Source: Epiperipatus broadwayi
Lineage: Eukaryota; Onychophora; Udeonychophora; Euonychophora; Peripatidae
Assembly: GCA_028023455.1 (NCBI GenBank)
Contig: JAQFVV010006231.1
Coordinates: 9,671,848-9,735,847, forward strand
Reading direction: 5' to 3'
Length of the DNA: 64,000 nt
Position 1 is the first letter of the stretch; every line of letters begins with the position of its first letter. The position numbers were made by a program, and so were the translations under genes. The notes below the pieces were generated by a model. It saw nothing but the letters and a program-made list of their open reading frames with translations, searched no databases and was not told the origin of the DNA. Positions 1-11,836 of this stretch are shown piece after piece.

Positions 1-1730
1 CAATTATAATTCCATCACTACCTGGAGCCTTCCCTTTCTTCATAAATTTAATTGCATGTCTCACTTCCACATTCAAAATTCTGGGCAATTCATTTCATGA
101 TGTCATCTCTCTTTTTAGTAATATTACCATCTTTTTTTCTTACTGAAGATATAAATTTCCTACCAATACCTAAATGTTGTTTTACACTCTTTAGACTTTT
201 ATTCTCTTCTACAGCTTTCCTTGCTAGTTCACAATTATACTTTCTTATATCATTTTCAACTCTTTTCCGCACCATTTTACAAAATTCAAGATATTCAATC
301 TTCTTTAATGCATCATTGTTGTATATCCTCATATTCCTTCTTTTCGTCATAAATTCTCTAGTCTCAGTAGAAATTTTATTGGTCAATTGCTGCTTTTTTC
401 TATCAGCTATTTTTGTTGCAGTTTTTAAAAGTGTATCAGTTATTTTCCTATTAATGTCATTTAAATCTGAATCATGTTCAAAATCTACTAATACTTGAAA
501 CCGATTTGTAAGTTCTAATTTAAATTCATTATAATGTTTCTGAAGATTAGTAATATCAACTGTAAATATTGGATTTTCTTAATAATTTTTGTCTCTCTAG
601 TTTTGCATTAACATTTATCTTACATCTTACTAATCGATGATCACTTCCTGTGTTAAATTTATTAAGAACATTACAATCTTGAAATATGTATTTTCTGTTA
701 GTCAAAATATAATCCAATTCTGCTGTACCTTCATTTGGATGTTTCCATGTCCATTTCCTTTTAACATTTTTCTCAAAAAAAGAATTCATAATATAAAGTT
801 CTTCTTTTTCTGCAAACTCCACAAGTCTATGTCCTCTCTCATTTCTATTACCATAACCAAAATTACCTACATCATTTTCATCTTTCATTTGTTTACCAAT
901 TCTAGCATTAAAGTCTCCCATAACATTTTAAAAATGTTGTTTACTCTGATCAAAAGCCTTTTGTACATCCATATAAAAATCTTCTACTACTTCATCACTA
1001 TGAGAACTTGTTGGGGCATAAACCTGAATTATCTGCATTTGGTATCTGCTATTAAGTTGTAAAACTAATCTTGCCACTCTGTCTGATACAACATCAATCT
1101 CCACAATGTTATTCTTCCATTTTTTATTTATAATGAATCCTACTCCACTTGTATTTCCAATATTTGTGCCTTTATAGTAGAGTATATGCCCACTTTTTAA
1201 ATCAATTGTTTCTTCACCTTTTCTTCCTACTTCACAAAGTCCAATAATGTCCCATTTAATATAAGACAGTTCTTCTTCTAACTCTTACAATCTTCCTTCA
1301 CTTGAAAGTGATTTGCAGTTGTAAGTACCTAAATAAAAAATCATCATCAAATAACAGCCTGAGTCTGCAATCAGGGAATTCTTAGTACCCTTCGCCTTCG
1401 GCCACCAATTGCTGCCTTGGTTGGTGAATTTACAGCCTCCTGGGAATAAGGCCATGATTTATTTTTGTCTGTCATGATTGTATATATTGGAAAAAACATT
1501 CTTAAACTCAGAAGTAAAAAGCCAATAAACTCACCACACTGGCTAATGCGGGTTGGTGAGCAGCCCATCCATGTTCGTATGCTATATGAATAATCACATA
1601 GTAATAACAGCTGCAACAACAAGAACGTATGGAGTGGACATTAGGAATTTGCCCTGCTCGGTTCCTTTAAGGCCTCCAAGCGGAATCAAAGGGTCTCATT
1701 TCAGTTAACAGCAAACTCCTTTCTGCAGCC
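1..1730 (-). mobile_element. RTE-clade LINE, copy 1 (cut by window edge)
   Basis: The 5' part of a non-LTR retrotransposon, same family as the copy at 1879-5177, in the same orientation. Both copies share the identical 5' terminus (minus-strand start GGCTGCAGAAAGGAG), which suggests this is the true element start. Moving left it passes through 5' UTR, endonuclease, linker and the start of the reverse transcriptase, then leaves the window at base 1. Relative to copy 2 it lacks about 71 bp equivalent to 3396-3466, and has several frameshifts and stops, so it is dead. It is sense-oriented relative to liprin-alpha. Confidence 0.92.
90..1330 (-). pseudogene. RTE endonuclease/RT polyprotein fragment, broken (copy 1)
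   Basis: Decayed N-terminal half of an RTE polyprotein, an apurinic-type endonuclease plus reverse transcriptase that performs target-primed reverse transcription. Readable pieces on the minus strand: 556-921 carries the endonuclease catalytic signatures GDFNAR and, about 85 residues on, SDHRLV. 90-386 carries the basic, helical linker between endonuclease and RT (TNKISTETREFM...RKFISSVRKKDG). The N-terminal endonuclease segment (about 930-1330) is present by alignment to copy 2 but lies in other frames. A 71-bp deletion near 80-95 removes sequence just upstream of the RT core. No intact product is possible. Confidence 0.85.
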
Positions 1731-1878
1731 ACTATGACAATAATAGGGGATATTTTATATAGGTGAAAATAAATTTCAACACCATTCCGAAATGTTTCAT
1801 AAATGTATAAGATTCATAATTTCTGAAATGAATTAAAATGAGTCGTACTAAAAGCATTTTTACTGATGTCCTTATATA
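1731..1878. other. spacer between the two RTE insertions
   Basis: About 150 bp of AT-rich intron. It shows that copies 1 and 2 are separate insertions rather than one rearranged element. It contains no recognisable feature. Confidence 0.6.
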
Positions 1879-4800
1879 TATCATCATCAATCAACAACCA
1901 CTATCAATCCACTGCAGGATGAAGGTCTCTCCAAGTTTAATCCATCTTCTCCGATCTTTATCTTCTCTTCTCCACAACACCCCTGCACATTTTCTTATTT
2001 CATCCATCCATATCACATGTGGTCTCTTTCTGGGTCTTTTACAATCTCTTGGAATCCAGTTTAAAATTTCAATTGTCGATCTATTATCATCTCTTCTAGC
2101 AATATGTCCAGCCCAACTCCATTTCAATCTTTTAATTTTTTCAATAAGGTCAGTAACACCTGTTTGTTGTCTTACCCATAATTGCGTTTTCAATCTCTTC
2201 TTGTTACTCCCAACATACATCTCTCCACACTCCTTTGAGTGGTCTGAAGTCTCTGTATTGCTCTTCCATTAAGTGTCCAAGTCTCAGATCCATAAGTAAG
2301 AACTGGTAAAACACATTTGTTAAAAACCATCCTTTTCAAACACATAGGCATATTTCCTTTTAGTATCAAGTTATTTCTACCAAAAGCACTCCAACCAAGT
2401 TTAATTCTATGATTAATTTCCTCCATTATGTTTCCATCTGTATTAATAATCTGACCAAGGTATTTGTAACTGTTAACTTCTTCTAATTCTTCATAATCAA
2501 TCTTTATTTTCATATTTTGAGCAAATCGATTAAACATTTCTTTAGTCTTTTTAACATTTATCATTAGTCCTACTTTTCTACTTTCATCTGCTAACTCCTG
2601 CAACATTTCCTGCAGCTCTGAAGCATTATTTGCAAAAACAACTACATCATCTGCGAAATCTAAATGACTTAAATACTCTCCATTTACTTTCACTCCTTTA
2701 GTTTCCCATTTTAATCCACAAAATACTTCTTGCAGCACTGCTGTAAAAAGTTTTGGAGATATGGAGTCACCTTGTCTTACACCTTTCTCAATGTTGATTT
2801 TTCCAGTATCATTATGTAATCTAATTGTTGCTGTTGCATTTTTATAAATATTCTTTAAAATATGACAATATCCTGGATCTATACCTTGATGATCCAATGC
2901 TTTAATCACTGAAGAAATGTGTATAGAATCGAATGCCTTTTCATAATCTACAAATCCAAAACATAATGACAACTCATATTCGTTTGACCTTTCTATGACT
3001 TCTCTCAATACCTGGATATGATCTATTGTACTAAAACCACTTTTAAATCCAGCTTGTTCTCTTGGTTGGTGGAAATCCAAAGTTCTCTGTAGACGAGTTG
3101 TAATTATCTTGGTAAAATTTTTATATAAAACTGATAAAAGGCTGATAGATCTGTAATTTCTAATATCTTCTTTATCACCTTTTTTAAATATTAATATTAT
3201 TACTGCATTCTTCCAATCTTCCGGTACATCTTTATCATTTAGACATTTGGTATATAACTTTGCTAAAATTGTTTCTATTTCTTCACCTGCTTCTTTTAAT
3301 ATATCAATTATAATTCCATCATTTCCTGGAGCCTTTCCTTTCTTCATACACTTAATTGCATGTCTCACTTCTTCATTTAAAATTCTGGGCAATTCGGATG
3401 ATGTAATAGATATAGGAGGTACTTGTTCTTTATTACTATATAATTCTTGATAAAAATCTTCTACCAATTTCATGATGTAATCTCTCTTTTTAGTAATAAT
3501 TCCATCTTTTTTTCTTATTGCAGATATAAATTTCCTACCAATACCAAAATGTTGTTTAACATTTTTGAGACTTTTATTTTCTTCTACAGCTTTCCTTGCT
3601 ATTTCACAGTTATACTTTCTTATATCATTTTCAACTCTTTTCCGTACCATTTTACAAAATTCGAGATATTCAATTCTTTTTAATACATCATTTTTGTATA
3701 TCTTCATATTCCTTCTTTTCTTCATAAATTCTCTAGTCTCAGTAGAAATTTTATTAGTCAATTGCTGCTTTTTTCTACCAGCTATGTTTGTTGCAGTTTT
3801 TAAAAGTGTATCAGTTATTTTCATATTAATTTCATTCAAATCTGAATCATGTTCAAAATCTCCTAACACTTGAAACCTATTTGTAAGTTCTAATTTAAAT
3901 TCATTAGAATGTTTCTGAAGATTAGGAATATCAACTGTAAATTTTGTTTTTCTTAATAATTTTTGTCTCTCTAGTTTTACATTAACACGTAACTTACACC
4001 TTACTAATCGATGATCACTTCCTGTGTTAAATTTATTAAGAACATTACAATCTTGAAATATGTATTTTCTGTTAGTCAAAATATAGTCCAATTCTGCTGT
4101 ATCTTCATTTGGCTGCTTCCATGTCCATTTTCTTTTATCATTTTTCTCAAAAAAATGAATTCATAATATAAAGTTTTTCTTTTTCTGGAAACTCCACAAG
4201 TCTATGTCCTCTCTCATTTCTATTACCATAACCAAAATTACCTACAGAAATTTCATCTTTCATTTGTCTACCAATTCTAGCATTAAAGTCTCCCATAACA
4301 ATTTTAAAATGTTGTTTACTCTGATCAAAAGCCTTTTGTACATCCATATAAAAATCTTCTACTACTTCATCACTATGAGAACTTGTTGGGGCATAAACCT
4401 GAATTATCTGCATTTGGTATCTGCTATTAAGTTGTATAACTAATCTTGCCACTCTGTCCGATACACCATCAATCTCCACAATATTGTTCTTCCACTTTTT
4501 ATTTATAATGAATCCTACTCCACTTGTATTTCCAATATGTGTGCCTTTATAATGGAGTATATGTCCACTTTTTAAATCAATTGTTTCTTCTCCTTTTCTT
4601 CTAACTTCACAAAGTCCAATAATGTCCCATTTAATATAAGACAGTTCTTCTTCTAATTCTTGCAATCTTCCTTCACTTGAAAGTGATCTGCAGTTGTAAG
4701 TACCTAAATAAAAAGTTGTCATCAAATGACAGCCTGGGTCCGCAATCAGGGGATTCTTAGCACCCTCCGCCTTCGGCCACCAACCGCTGCCTTGGTTGGT

Positions 4801-5177
4801 GACTTTACAGTCTCCTGGGAATAAGGATCATGCTTTATTTTTGTCTGTCATAATTGTATATATGTATTGGAAAAATATTTATAATTTACACAAACCTTCA
4901 TTCTGCCTTATCAGGCACTGAGAAGAAAGACCATGGTATTTCTTGATCTTAAACTTAGAGGCAAAAAGCCAATAAACTCACCACACTGGCTAATGCATGT
5001 TGGTGAGCAGCCCATCCATGTTCGTATACTATATGAATAATCACATAGTAATAACAGCTGCAACGACAAGAACGTATGGAGTGGACATTAGGAATTTGCC
5101 CTGCTCGGTTCCTTTAAGCCCTCCAAGAGGAATCAAAGGGTCTCCTTTCAGTTAATAGCAAACTCCTTTCTGCAGCC
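1879..5177 (-). mobile_element. RTE-clade LINE, copy 2, nearly full length
   Basis: A 3.3-kb non-LTR retrotransposon. The length matches the compact RTE clade, and the 5' end coincides with that of copy 1. The 3' end is a short simple repeat (minus-strand TGATGATGA then TATATA) rather than poly-A, a typical RTE tail. Contents in minus-strand order: about 450 bp of 5' UTR, endonuclease, linker, RT and a conserved C-terminal domain. Only about 150 bp separates it from copy 1, and similarity between the copies is high, so they are two insertions of a recently active family. Confidence 0.93.
1891..4725 (-). pseudogene. RTE endonuclease-reverse transcriptase, nearly intact but broken (copy 2)
   Basis: Polyprotein for target-primed reverse transcription. 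It reads in three pieces on the minus strand. 4725-4147 is the endonuclease N-terminus (LGTYNCRSLSSEGRL, then DIIGLCEVRR with the catalytic Glu, then GDFNAR). 4091-2190 begins at DYILTNRKYIF and holds the endonuclease SDHRLV motif, the linker and the full RT palm: YEKAFDS (motif A), RQGDSISPKLF (motif B) and FADDVVVFA (catalytic motif C, near 2645-2660). 2220-1891 is the C-terminal domain (RLKWSWAGHIARR; RKRPHVIWMDEIRK). Breaks: a one-base T insertion after an A7 run near 4156, as compared with copy 1; and a CGA-to-TGA stop at about 2191 followed by a one-base loss, as compared with copy 3. RTE-1-like by the TYNxRTLSS start; clade call inferred. Confidence 0.9.
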
Positions 5178-7893
5178 TATATATATATATGGTTGAATTG
5201 AGTAATCTTTGATTAAGTATTTACCAAACATTTACGGTTTCTTTCTTGAATAAAAAAAAAATACCATACTACATACAATAACTGCGAGAATTAATATCTT
5301 TAATTTTTTTTTACAAACTGGATTACTCAAAAAAAAAAAAAATAATAACTGCGAGAATTAATATCTTTAATTTTTTTTTACAAACTGGATTACTCAAAAA
5401 ACAAAAAATTCATAAAAAGCAGTGAGGCTCCGAAGATATTAGTGAAAAGAACTCAGTATTTTAAATTAGTGCAGATATAACTTAAAAAAAAAAACCGGTT
5501 GATGATATATTATGTATTTATTGCATCCAAAAAGTTGATTAGAGAAATAATGTAGGACTAAATGGATCAATTGAATTACTAAAACAAATGCGAATAGAGG
5601 ATATCAATAACAATGTCTATATTATGGTAAAAAAAAAAAACAACTAAAAATATTATTATCTAGAAATTAAATCATAATCTAAAAAATGGATGTGCCTTGA
5701 TAACTTGAACAAAGTTTTTTTTTTATCAATTGCATCCTGTTTTCGTTTTATAATGAGGTCAAGATTATTTCAAATTGTGAAAGATCTTCAAGGAGAGTTT
5801 TGCCTGTTTTAAATAATAAATGTTGGAAATTATCTATTGATGGTCTGCTTATAGATTTATACATACAGTTATTATAAGCCAATAAGTTCTGTCTTATATA
5901 ATTATCAACTTCTTGTATATGATATAATGATCTGAGAATAGTGCGAGAATCAGCAAGAACTAATTGCATAAATTAAAAACAACTTGAATAATAGATTTGG
6001 AACACAATATTGCTTCTTTAAAAGCAATCTAATAAACATATTTTTTTTTATTTTGAATAGCATGATGAATTCTTTTTGATAGAATAATAATAAACATCTT
6101 TGAATCTATGTTTTTAAAAGACACTGTTTTTAATTTACCTAACATAAATCAAGTATTAAGTAATTTTTATCAAATCTAATTTAATTTTAAATTTTTATAA
6201 TAACATTATGATCTGATCTTCAGGATTAATGCTCCTGATTATTGTCAGAGATCCCCAAAACATGATAACAGAACATATAAAACACTTAAAAGAAATTCAA
6301 TTTAATTTTTTTTTGATGATGTATTTAAATCAGTTTTTAAGAGATGTTTATCCAATGATTTTTCAGGAAATGCAGAAAGTTTTTCAAAACTCTAAATATG
6401 AATTAGTTGTATCATAACAACTCTTATTAAAGGATCATTATCAAGTAATCTAGGAAGTTGTTATATTATCTATGTGAAATCTTTTTCATTCACAATTACA
6501 AATGTCAACTTATATGGAAAGCTTTTAGAATTTGTACTTTTTTTCTTTTCTATCTTGTTTCAGTTTTGGCTTTGTTTTATTTTGTGTCTACTCAATAATA
6601 ACCTGCTAGTATCTATATTGGATGCAGTAATAAAAAATGTCACTGGAAAAAAAGATAACATCATTTAAATCTATTTTACAACCAGAACATTATATAATAG
6701 ATGATGGATCTTTCACATGAAAAGTTACTTAACACAATCCTAAGGAAACAAAAAAAAATGCTAAAATTGAGACTCCTAAGTGCCTTGGTATGTGCAGATA
6801 CAAATAATTTGAATAAATATTAAATTATTAACTTAAGAATTAATAAAGCAATGTATTTGCATACAGAATATGTAATAAATTAAGGCAAACTAGTCAAGAT
6901 AGATATTGAAATTAAATCAGTGTATTGAACACCAACAATTTCAGATATGTTAATATTATCCTTAAGAGTCAAAATGGTTGAAACCTGAAGACAATTAATG
7001 ATAAAGAACAAAATAAAAAGATGAAAATAAGATTAAATAAAAAAAAGATATAGAAGTCATCAGCCGTTTCAGACTCTTTGCATTGTTAATTAATAACAAA
7101 AGATCAAAGCAATTAAGATTTATACCATTCACAGGGAAGAACTGTACTGAAAAATTTCGTTAACATTTTTAAATGTAGAACATATCTAAAAATGATTATA
7201 ACAATTCAAACTACAATATTTCCTTAAAAAAAGATACAAACACAAAGATTCTAAATATGGATGAGAATATCATGGATAGTAAGGAATTCTTTAGTAGACT
7301 TCTTATGGGTCATCATTTTATGACAAGGTATAAGATGATTTAATGTGATCAAATTATGAAATGATTTAACTTATTACTAACATGTATTATGCTCAGAAAA
7401 GACAAATGGTGAAAGAAAAGAAAATCCAGCAATGACCTAAACAGAATCCATCAGCACAATTATGAATACCCTTTTACACCAACAGGTAGGATTATTATAT
7501 TGAAATACTATTTATATAATCACCAAGAGTCAATTCATTATAAATTAGTATAAGATAGTTAATATAAATAGTAGATTAAATTAAAAAAATAATTCCCAAA
7601 ATTTTTTTTTTATAATACATAAAAATGTGCTTAATAGACTCTTCTACACTGCATAAAGGAATTGAAAGATAAAAAAAAAAGTTTTTAGTCACTAACATAA
7701 TAAAAATGAAGATATATATATATATCACATGATAATGGCCCAAGCTTATCTATACCATAAACCTTCAATCTATTGTCAAGTCAATCTCTATAACTAAAAG
7801 ATGAATTACACTTTAATACAGCCAAGAAAGTTGACACTTGGAGGACTATAATATAATGGGATTTTTTATGTTACTAGAAGTTTATATATATAT
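5178..7893. other. AT-rich intron, mostly featureless
   Basis: Contains a short local duplication at about 5278-5395 (an AATAACTGCGAGAATTAATA unit appearing twice, about 67 bp apart). A 73-codon open frame at 5748-5969 (minus) has no recognisable motif, no splice-bounded conservation and no relatives I know. Otherwise A/T tracts only. Confidence 0.5.
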
Positions 7894-8660
7894 ATTAAAT
7901 AACAGTGTTTTTATATATGTAATTTAGATTAAGCAAACTATCTTTTGCACATGTGCTATGAATAATCAATACGTTCCATCAATATTTCAAAAATATGAGT
8001 GGCCAGCCATATCTAATTTAGACCTTACTTTTAAATAAATCAACATTCATTGATAGTTCTGGAAATAAGAGTGTGATTTTATTAAACAATCAGATCTTTA
8101 AATCAGATTATTATTAATAAAGGTTTGAATAATAAATTGCAAGGAGAAGACAGTATTTCCTTTTTAATGACCTGTGATAAGAACCACATTAGATTAAATA
8201 GATGTTAATATTAAAAAGCACAGTGTTTAATATATGGAATTTAGATAGAAGCAAGCTATCTTTCACATGTGTATTATGAATAGTCAGTGCTTCCTATCAA
8301 TAAATAATTTAAAAATATGGGTGGCCACCCATATTTAGAGCTTATTATTAAATAGACCAATATTCATTGCCCGTTCTGGAAATGGAGTGTGATTTTATTA
8401 AAAGTCAGATCTTTAAATTAGCTTATTACTAGTAAAGATTTGAATAATGAATCGCGGGGAAGTGACAGTAAGAGATATCTAATTTTTAATACCCTGTAAT
8501 AATGAACCACATTAGTTTAAATAATGTTAATATTAAATAACACAGTGTTTCTATATAGATAATTTAGATGGAAGCAAACTATCTTTCAAATATGTGCTAT
8601 GAGTGATCATCCATATTTAGAGCTTATTTTTAAATAAACCAACATTCACTGATAGTGCAT
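7894..8660. repeat. tandem repeat, about 320-bp unit, 2.4 copies
   Basis: Three successive units start near 7894, 8212 and 8534. The anchor CAGTGTTT recurs at 7903, 8221 and 8543, i.e. spacings of 318 and 322 bp. Each unit contains TAATTTAGAT..AAGCAAACTATC, GTGGCCA.CCATAT and AACATTCA-type blocks in the same order. Units 1 and 2 are full length and clearly diverged. Unit 3 stops after about 120 bp and has an internal deletion. A minisatellite or decayed tandem duplication of an unidentified repeat. Confidence 0.85.
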
Positions 8661-9746
8661 AATAACTCAATAGCAATATATATATATATAATAATAAAAA
8701 ATGAAAATACAGTTGCAATAATAGTTTTTCATTGAAAAAGGATGAGACATAGTAAATTAGGCTATTTTGAGGATGTTTTGAAAAAACATAGAATCAAAAT
8801 CACATGGTTCAATGGTTAGCATATTTATTGCCATTCCTTTGACCCAATAATCAAATCTGGAAAGTATAAATAAACTAGGTGAGTTTTCAAGAGAGAAGAG
8901 CTATCAAAAAGGTTTCAATCTGCATTAAGATGTTTGTAACATTTACCTGTACAAGAAGATAATATAAAATGATATGCTTAAAAAAAAGATGGGTGTATTT
9001 ATACTTGTAAGATATGGTATTGTCTACAATTAGTTTGTTTCATTTAGTTACGTGAGTTATACTGTCACCAATGAGAAATAAGTATTAAATGAAGATCAGA
9101 GTATAAGATTTTCTTAACATATAACAATGCTTGCTGACAAAAATAAATTTATCAACGAGGATTACATCTGCTTAATACAATCTAATATCACTGGATCATT
9201 GAATCAAAAAAAAAAAAAAGCTTAATAAAAAACAAAGAGATTGGTAGATTTTGAATTAATTTGAAAAGACAAAAAAAAACAAAACTAGAATAGATAAGAT
9301 TTAAGTATAAAAGCGGAGGAAGAAAAAATTGGGGGGGGGGGAGGAAATAAATATTTTTAGAAAGAGAAGATTTCTTATAAACTGTACATATGTGAAACGA
9401 CTATAAAAGATGAAATTTAAGAGGTAAAAAAGATGGTTAAAGATCTGAGTAAAAATTGAAGTTGCTTTGACTGCTGTGGAACAATGCAATGTATTCACTG
9501 CCAGGCAGATATATATTTATAGCTTTACATCCAAAGTCCATTTTCAGAAATTACTCCTTGTTCATAATAAAAATTGCATTAAACACCAGTAAATAACTGA
9601 AATAAACATTTAAAAGCATTAAAAATATATAATCACCAATTAACCAAATGTACATAATTAATTAGTAATAATGCCGGTTCCATCACCCAATGTGAAATTT
9701 ACAATTGCAAATGTAAAAAAAAAAAAAAAAAACCCAATAAACTTAC
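8661..9746. other. AT-rich intron with a short G tract
   Basis: No gene or element recognised. Near 8811 GGTTCAATGGTTAGCAT loosely resembles a tRNA-type A-box region and may be an ancient SINE relic. At 9331-9341 there is a run of 11 G on the plus strand, conspicuous in such AT-rich DNA. Confidence 0.4.
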
Positions 9747-9968
9747 CTCTCGTAAATCCCGTTGTATTTTAACATTTTGTTCCTGTGCCTTCATTAGTTC
9801 TTTCTGGGATAGGGTTAAGCTGTCTTCTAATTCATTTATTTTATTTGATAATTCAGAAATTTTGTTCTTGGCTATACTGAGTTCATTATTTTGCTTTTCT
9901 AATGTTTCTTGTAACTCAATAACCCGGGTGACCTCTGAGTCAGGATCGATAGACCCATTGGAGAGTCT
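9747..9968 (-). CDS. PPFIA: liprin-alpha, internal coiled-coil exon
   Basis: Internal coding exon of liprin-alpha. Seen: on the minus strand, acceptor attttacag precedes AGACTCTCC and donor gtaagt follows CGAGAG. The exon is 222 bp, exactly 74 codons, phase 0 at both ends. The peptide opens RLSNGSIDPDSEVTRVIELQ, then runs as a heptad-repeat coiled coil (ETLEKQNNEL, ISELSNKINELEDSL, SQKELMKAQEQN) and ends KIQRDLRE. Known: vertebrate liprin-alpha has RLSNGSID followed by IVELQ..LEKQN, a LxxLSxxVxELE block, a K(D/E)LxKxEExN block and QRD(I/V)RE in the same order and spacing, next continuing with MAQKED. This is the strongest assignment in the window. The exon continuing MAQKED was not found in 1-9746, so it probably lies beyond the window. 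In the cell the protein acts as a dimeric scaffold for active-zone and kinesin-transport partners. Which paralogue it corresponds to cannot be decided. Confidence 0.93.
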
Positions 9969-10546
9969 CTGTAAAATAAATTTATATATATATATAATTT
10001 ACATTAAATTTTAACAATAAATAAAATCCTTATAAACAAGAACAAAGATTACCACAACTATACTAATAACAAGTTGTAGCCTATCATCTAGAATAAATCT
10101 TAAATTATGAAGAATGATAACAAAAATTTGAAATTTTAATTCTAGCGGCTCAATACATATCTATTTTCTTTTTTTTTTTTTAATAATTGCAATAGAGAAA
10201 AATTATAATAAAGTTAATATTTCATTTGAAATGATGATTTTTTTTTTTTATGATTAAAATATGACAAATGTGAAGGATAAAAAATAATTTTAGAAATGTG
10301 ATTAGAGATATTATATTTTCATAATGAATAATTTGTGACATTACAAAAGTGAAAAATAATTTTCATAAGAATGACTAATTATTAATTTTGACACTGTATT
10401 AAAATCTGCAAAATATTATTTTTATTAATCAAGGCACAGTTTTAATATAATTAAAAAAAAAATTATCTTTCATCAAATAAACAAAAATGCAAGTTAAAAA
10501 ACTTGCTAACGCTTGTATTTATGTCCACAGATGGCGTCCTACCAAG

Positions 10547-10632
10547 ACTGCCAATCAAGCGTATGTTTTGTTTACAAACAATACTAGCTACTCTGACGTT
10601 TATGTAAACAAAACATACGCTTGATTGGCAGT
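10547..10632. repeat. palindromic element, 29-bp perfect arms
   Basis: The left arm 10547-10575 (starting ACTGCCAATCAAGCG) and right arm 10604-10632 are perfect reverse complements, with a 28-bp loop. Perfect arms in an otherwise drifting intron indicate a recent palindromic insertion or arm homogenisation. No coding content. Confidence 0.9.
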
Positions 10633-11259
10633 ATAATTAAAAAAAAACTTGGACTTTCATCAAATATAAATATATGTTATATAGAAAGCAAAATATATAA
10701 ATACATGCAAAAAAATCTCAAAGTTTAAGTATTAAGGCATTTGTGTCTTTTGCACAACTAGGGGTTTGAATCCCAGTAAAATCTAAAGACTTTTTTTGAT
10801 ATTCCAAGTAAGTTTAAAATTCTTCTTTTAACTAATCATTATTGGGTAGCTAACTAGATTGACTATGACATTTCTGAAGAATTTTCCAGTTTATTTGAAA
10901 TCAAAATTGTGGTGCAGCAAGTAGAAACACAATATTATAGCAAGAACGTTATAAATTGATATATATATATATATTCATTTTTGTGGTTTTTATTAATAAA
11001 TTCTTCATCTTAATTCCACTACATTATTAATCATCCACCAGCATATAAATGCAGAACATTTTCATCCATGGAAGCATTTTGTGAATCATATTTGTTTATC
11101 AGGTGAATTAGAGGTATCAAATATCTGATCCTTAATCCCAAATCGATAACTTGAATGTTTTTTCATTTCATCTTATAAGGTATATATACGTTTAAAAAAA
11201 TATCCAGCAATAAATATATTCTTTTACGCTTTCAAAATTGGCCAATTAATTCTAGTATT

Positions 11260-11390
11260 AATTGTCAATAAAGCAAGTCATATATAATGTGACATTGCTT
11301 TTATAAGCTTGTATTTACAAAAATGTAATACAGAGGGCATACCAATAGCTCAAACAAGCTTTAATTAATAAGTGCGGTAAGAGAAAATAT
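11260..11390 (+). repeat. diverged relative of the 31.3-kb palindromic element
   Basis: The order GTGACATTGCTTTTATAAGCTTGTAT, then TACAAAAATGTAATA, then a CCAATAGCTC core, parallels the left half of the element at 31280-31545 (GTGACTT...AATAAGCTTGTATTACAAATG...CCAATAGCTC). Only one arm is visible here. Old copy. Confidence 0.6.
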
Positions 11391-11707
11391 TTAAAATCTC
11401 TACTATCCAAAATACTCTCATCTCCAGACCAATTGGTATTCAATTCTAGTATTAATAAACATTATTTTTCACATACTCATTTTTCTTTACAAATCTTATT
11501 TTAATATAAAATAATACTAATACACAGTTTAAATATAACATTTTTAATAATATTATTGTACCAAGTATACTTTCGACATTTTCACACCATATTCATAGTC
11601 AGCCTGCTGACGACATTAATTTTTTGCTGATTTGAATACTATTCCTTTTTTTACTGTATGAATCAAATTCTTCTACACACATATATATATATATATATAT
11701 TATCAAG

Positions 11708-11836
11708 ATTAATAATACAACACTGGTCTATTAAGTAAATGAAATACTCTCAATTCAAAGTGCAAGATAAAACATTATCTTATGCTTTGGATTGAGAGTA
11801 CTTCATTTACTTAATAGACCATTGTTGGAGTATTAA
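11708..11836. repeat. palindromic element with about 57-bp arms
   Basis: The left arm (from ATTAATAATACAACACTGG) and right arm (ending CATTGTTGGAGTATTAAT) pair over about 57 bp at roughly 85-90 percent. The core GGTCTATTAAGTAAATGAA is identical in both arms. It follows an AT microsatellite at about 11680-11700. Confidence 0.85.

Larger units (their letters stand above)
1..9746 (-). other. downstream liprin-alpha intron, incomplete (inferred)
   Basis: Inferred. The donor at 9746 opens an intron running off the left edge. No exon continuing MAQKEDxEERITTLEKRYL was recognised. The left half is two RTE LINEs. The right half holds a 320-bp tandem repeat and AT-rich DNA. Confidence 0.5.

Noticed and set aside
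1838-2272. A 144-codon plus-strand frame over the RTE 3' end.
   Set aside because: Antisense shadow of the RTE C-terminal domain.
6229-6417. A 62-codon plus-strand frame (LLIIVRDPQNMITEH...) as a gene fragment.
   Set aside because: No motif, no splice-bounded structure and no relative recognised; consistent with chance.
7894-8660. The spaced repeats as a CRISPR array.
   Set aside because: Units are 320 bp and diverged, the genome is eukaryotic, and there are no short identical repeats with unique spacers.
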